DNA of 7,925 nt from an uncultured bacterium. GTDB taxonomy: Bacteria; Actinomycetota; UBA4738; HRBIN12. The stretch spans positions 1-7,925 of the forward strand of contig CALGFI010000152.1 of assembly GCA_937881155.1 (NCBI GenBank). The letters run 5' to 3'. This document shows, piece by piece, positions 5,849 to 7,925 of the stretch (positions are counted from its first letter, which is position 1; every line of letters begins with the position of its first letter). Below the pieces are notes generated by a model, which saw nothing but the letters and a program-made list of their open reading frames with translations, did no database searches and was not told the origin of the DNA. Made by a program: the position numbers and the translations under genes.

Positions 5849-6625
5849 ATGAGCGGGCCCGCGGGGGTGACCGCGCTGGTGCTGGCCGAGACCGTCGCCG
5901 GCGGCCTCGCGCTGGTCTTCGTGACACCGCTGTGGAACGAGGTTCGCCGCGGGTTCTTCGTCCTCACGTGCTCGATCCTCGCTCTGTTCTCGGCCGCGGT
6001 GTGGGGATCGGTCTCTGCCGGGCGCGTCACCGGCGACGACGCAGGGACGTGGTCGCTCCGTCTGGCACTCGCCCTCACGTTCGTCCTCCTCGCCGTCGTC
6101 GTGCTGCTCCTCGTTCGACGCGCGACGTGGGCGCGGTTCGTCGGGTACGCGGCGGCGCCGCTCGCCGTGGGGATGCTCGGCGCGATGGCCGGGACCGCCG
6201 ACGGTTCGTGGCTCGTCGCGTTCCTCCAGCTCCTCGCCGGCGCCGCGTTCCTCGGCGCGGTCCTCGACGGGCTGCTGCTCGGCCATTGGTACCTGACCGA
6301 TCGCGGGCTCACACGGACGCCGATCAACCGGTACACGAACCTGCTCCTGGTAGGCGTCGCGCTCGAGGCGAGCGCGCTCGTTCTGGGCGGGTTCGGGCCA
6401 ACGGAGGCGACGCCGGAGTTCAATCCACTGCTCACGTCCGCCGGTCTGGCGTCGTGGATCGCACTGGGCATGGTCGCTGCGACCGCGCTGATCGGCGTGA
6501 TGATCCGAATCACGCTGCGTGGCCCACGGGCGTCCGCCGTTCAGGCCGCGACGGGGTTCTTCTACCTGGCCGTGATCACGGCGACGACGGCGGAGTTCGC
6601 CGCGAAGGTCGGGTTCCTCGGCTGA
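5849..6625 (+). CDS. Unrecognised polytopic membrane protein with GHWYL motif
   Basis: Integral membrane protein of 258 residues, about 40% small aliphatic by eye, with roughly eight predicted helices: about 7-27, 35-55, 69-90, 97-114, 122-145, 163-182, 197-220 and 233-251. The clearest motif is DGLLLGHWYLTDRGL (140-154), at the end of the fifth helix; H146 is the only histidine in the protein. Acidic residues sit within otherwise hydrophobic helices: E14, D140, E173 and E249. I do not recognise a named family and assign no function. Start ATG 5849 is the first start after an in-frame stop at 5840-5842 and has GGTGAG 5 bases upstream. A promoter candidate lies at 5800-5826. The next gene begins 3 bp after the stop, so the two are very likely translated from one message. 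A membrane quinone, haem or ion-handling role is speculation. Confidence 0.82.
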   Translation: MSGPAGVTALVLAETVAGGLALVFVTPLWNEVRRGFFVLTCSILALFSAAVWGSVSAGRVTGDDAGTWSLRLALALTFVLLAVVVLLLVRRATWARFVGYAAAPLAVGMLGAMAGTADGSWLVAFLQLLAGAAFLGAVLDGLLLGHWYLTDRGLTRTPINRYTNLLLVGVALEASALVLGGFGPTEATPEFNPLLTSAGLASWIALGMVAATALIGVMIRITLRGPRASAVQAATGFFYLAVITATTAEFAAKVGFLG

Positions 6626-6628
6626 ACG

Positions 6629-7252
6629 ATGGAGGAGACAGTCGTCGCCGTAGGAATCGTGGCCGAGGCGACGGCGTGGTGGTTCGTCTCGTCACGGGGA
6701 GCCGAAGTCTGGCGCGTCGTCACGCCCGTGCTCGTGGCGTTGGGCGTCGCGGCGTTCGTGTTCGGTCCGCCGGCGTGGTCGCCCGAGGTGAACCCGGTCG
6801 TCGCGGCGGCCGTGGGTATCGGCGCGGGCGTCGCGTTCTACGGTGCCACGCGTGCATTCGTGGCCGTCACTCGGTCATGGCATGCGTTCCGTCGGCACTC
6901 GGCGGAGCTCTACGCGTTGCGAGGCGAGCTCTCGCTCGCCGCGGCGCTGGTGCTCTCCGTCGGAGTGACGGTCACGGCGGAGGAGGTGTTCTGGCGCGGG
7001 TTCGCGCAGCCCGAGCTGGCGCGGACGTTCGAGCCGTCGGTCGGGGCGGTCGTCGCCTGGGCGGCGTTCGTCGCAGCGAACGCCCCGAGCCGCAACCTGG
7101 CCGTCCTCGCGAGCGCGGTCGTCGGCGGGCTCGTATGGAGCGCGCTCGGCTGGTGGAGCGGCGGCGCACTCGCGCCTCTCGGGTGCCACGTCGTGTGGAC
7201 CGGACTGATGCTCTCGTTCCCCGTCGTGTCGCGCGAGGCCGTCTCGGGGTGA
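6629..7252 (+). CDS. CPBP (CAAX protease/bacteriocin-processing) family membrane protein, degenerate motif 2
   Basis: Membrane protein of 207 residues resembling the CPBP intramembrane glutamic protease family (Pfam Rce1-like/Abi). Motif 1 is complete: TAEEVFWRGFAQ (116-127) gives E118, E119 and R123 (EExxxR). Motif 2, normally FxxxH, reads F147-VAA-N151, so the histidine is replaced by asparagine. Motif 3 retains H187 in CHVVWTGLM, but T191 occupies the usual N/D position. About seven helices are visible, with the motifs in the C-terminal half as expected. Enzymes of this family cleave within the membrane, and some members are non-proteolytic scaffolds or transport partners; loss of the motif-2 histidine makes reduced or altered activity plausible. 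The start lies 3 bp after the preceding gene, and the stop overlaps the next GTG (GTGA), so all three genes look translationally coupled. Confidence 0.82.
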   Translation: MEETVVAVGIVAEATAWWFVSSRGAEVWRVVTPVLVALGVAAFVFGPPAWSPEVNPVVAAAVGIGAGVAFYGATRAFVAVTRSWHAFRRHSAELYALRGELSLAAALVLSVGVTVTAEEVFWRGFAQPELARTFEPSVGAVVAWAAFVAANAPSRNLAVLASAVVGGLVWSALGWWSGGALAPLGCHVVWTGLMLSFPVVSREAVSG

Positions 7253-7925
7253 CCGAGATCCCGCTCCCGGCCGGACGGCTCCTCGACGCGGGCGAGCTGT
7301 GCTACATCGCCGCACCGGCGGCGGTTCCTCACGTGACGCCGATGGTGTTCGCGTTCGCTGGAGGGCGACTGTGGGTGACGACGTCCCGTCGATCGCTCAA
7401 GGCGCGCTTCTGGCGGACCGATCCTCGGTACGCCGGCCTCGTCCGTGCAGGGAGCACCGCGCTGATCATCACCGGTACCGCCACGACTCACGATGCCCTC
7501 GATCCGCGATCCTGGCGCCGTTCGCTGAGCGACGCGCCACTGCTCGCCGTCGCCTCCGCGCGGTTCACGCGGAAGAACGCGCGGTTCTTCGCCGGATACG
7601 CGTTCGACGCGCGCAAGGTTCCGCTGGCATGGACGCCCCCGGGTCGCGTGTTCGTCGAGCTCGGGATCGAACGTTCGGCACTCGTCGAAGGAGACGGCGT
7701 CCACAGACGGGGGGAGTGGCCCGATCGAATGGGGAGTCGAGATCGATTCCGGGCATCGCGGACCGGCCGAGCCGCGTTCGAGGCGATCCCTCAGTCGGTC
7801 AGAGAGGCCGTGGAAACGATGGGCGCCGGCGCGCTCGCCGTCGAAGGTGGGTACGGACCCGTCGTCCTGCCGGCGCGGTGGACGGTCGACGGCGCGGCGC
7901 TCTACGCGGTCGTGTCGGAACGGAC
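7249..7925 (+). CDS. Pyridoxamine 5'-phosphate oxidase-like FMN-binding split-barrel protein, 3' partial
   Basis: The open frame runs from GTG 7249 to the window edge without a stop; 225 codons are visible. The GTG overlaps the upstream TGA (GTGA), and a GAGG (7235-7238) lies 10 bases upstream. Residues 10-80 form a PPOX split barrel: LLDAGELCYIAAP, then PHVTPMVFAFAGGRLWVTTS (27-46), then SLKARFWRTDPRYAGLV (49-65), where K51 and R53 sit at the usual flavin-phosphate side, then ALIITGTATTHD. The middle part, including FFAGYAFDARKVPLAWTP (113-130), is followed from about 190 by a segment, GAGALAVEGGYGPVVLPARW, that looks like the start of a second barrel. Similar two-barrel proteins occur in actinobacteria, from memory. 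FMN, F420 or haem could be the ligand; the substrate is unknown. It is not the classical PdxH enzyme, whose conserved C-terminus is not seen here. Confidence 0.8.
   Translation, partial: MTEIPLPAGRLLDAGELCYIAAPAAVPHVTPMVFAFAGGRLWVTTSRRSLKARFWRTDPRYAGLVRAGSTALIITGTATTHDALDPRSWRRSLSDAPLLAVASARFTRKNARFFAGYAFDARKVPLAWTPPGRVFVELGIERSALVEGDGVHRRGEWPDRMGSRDRFRASRTGRAAFEAIPQSVREAVETMGAGALAVEGGYGPVVLPARWTVDGAALYAVVSER

Noticed and set aside
6629..7252. CPBP/Abi protein as a phage abortive-infection or bacteriocin-immunity system
   Set aside because: The family name alone does not support defence. There is no bacteriocin peptide, toxin or phage-related neighbour, and the active-site motif is altered.
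1..7925. tRNA, rRNA, CRISPR array, insertion sequence or integrase
   Set aside because: None was seen on either strand; no spaced direct repeats, terminal inverted repeats with a transposase, or cloverleaf-like stretches were found by eye.

Overview
The window is high-GC DNA (nearly every third codon position is G or C) with densely packed genes, frequent GTG starts, 3-10 bp gaps inside operons and TANNNT-like -10 elements very close to start codons. This fits an actinobacterium or a similar high-GC lineage. That placement is inference: there is no rRNA or other phylogenetic marker. All eight complete or partial genes share the same GC-rich style, and I see no insertion sequence, tRNA, rRNA, CRISPR array, attachment site or other mark of transfer.

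Layout. (1) Bases 2-3042, plus strand: a tight three-gene run of an MFS efflux-type transporter (5' end outside the window), a small SRPBCC-fold protein and an NCS1 nucleobase/cytosine-type permease, with gaps of 4 and 10 bp. (2) Bases 3032-3367, minus strand: a small cupin-like protein whose 3' end overlaps the permease gene by 11 bp. Divergent from it is the leucyl aminopeptidase gene pepA (3459-4952), whose most likely start is a GTG downstream of the first possible ATG. (3) Bases 4966-5757, minus strand: a class I SAM-dependent methyltransferase, convergent with pepA. (4) Bases 5849-7925, plus strand: a second run of three genes with near-zero spacing: an unrecognised polytopic membrane protein with a GHWYL motif, a CPBP-family membrane protein with an altered active site, and a pyridoxamine-phosphate-oxidase-like flavin-fold protein that runs off the window end.

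The two transporters point to solute exchange and pepA to peptide turnover. The SRPBCC, cupin and PPOX-like proteins are small ligand-binding folds without an assignable substrate. The neighbourhood mostly looks like ordinary chromosomal housekeeping and accessory metabolism. The part least explained by known biology is the coupled membrane trio after 5849, with its compact promoter region at 5758-5848. Nothing here amounts to a clear new defence, mobile or biosynthetic system.
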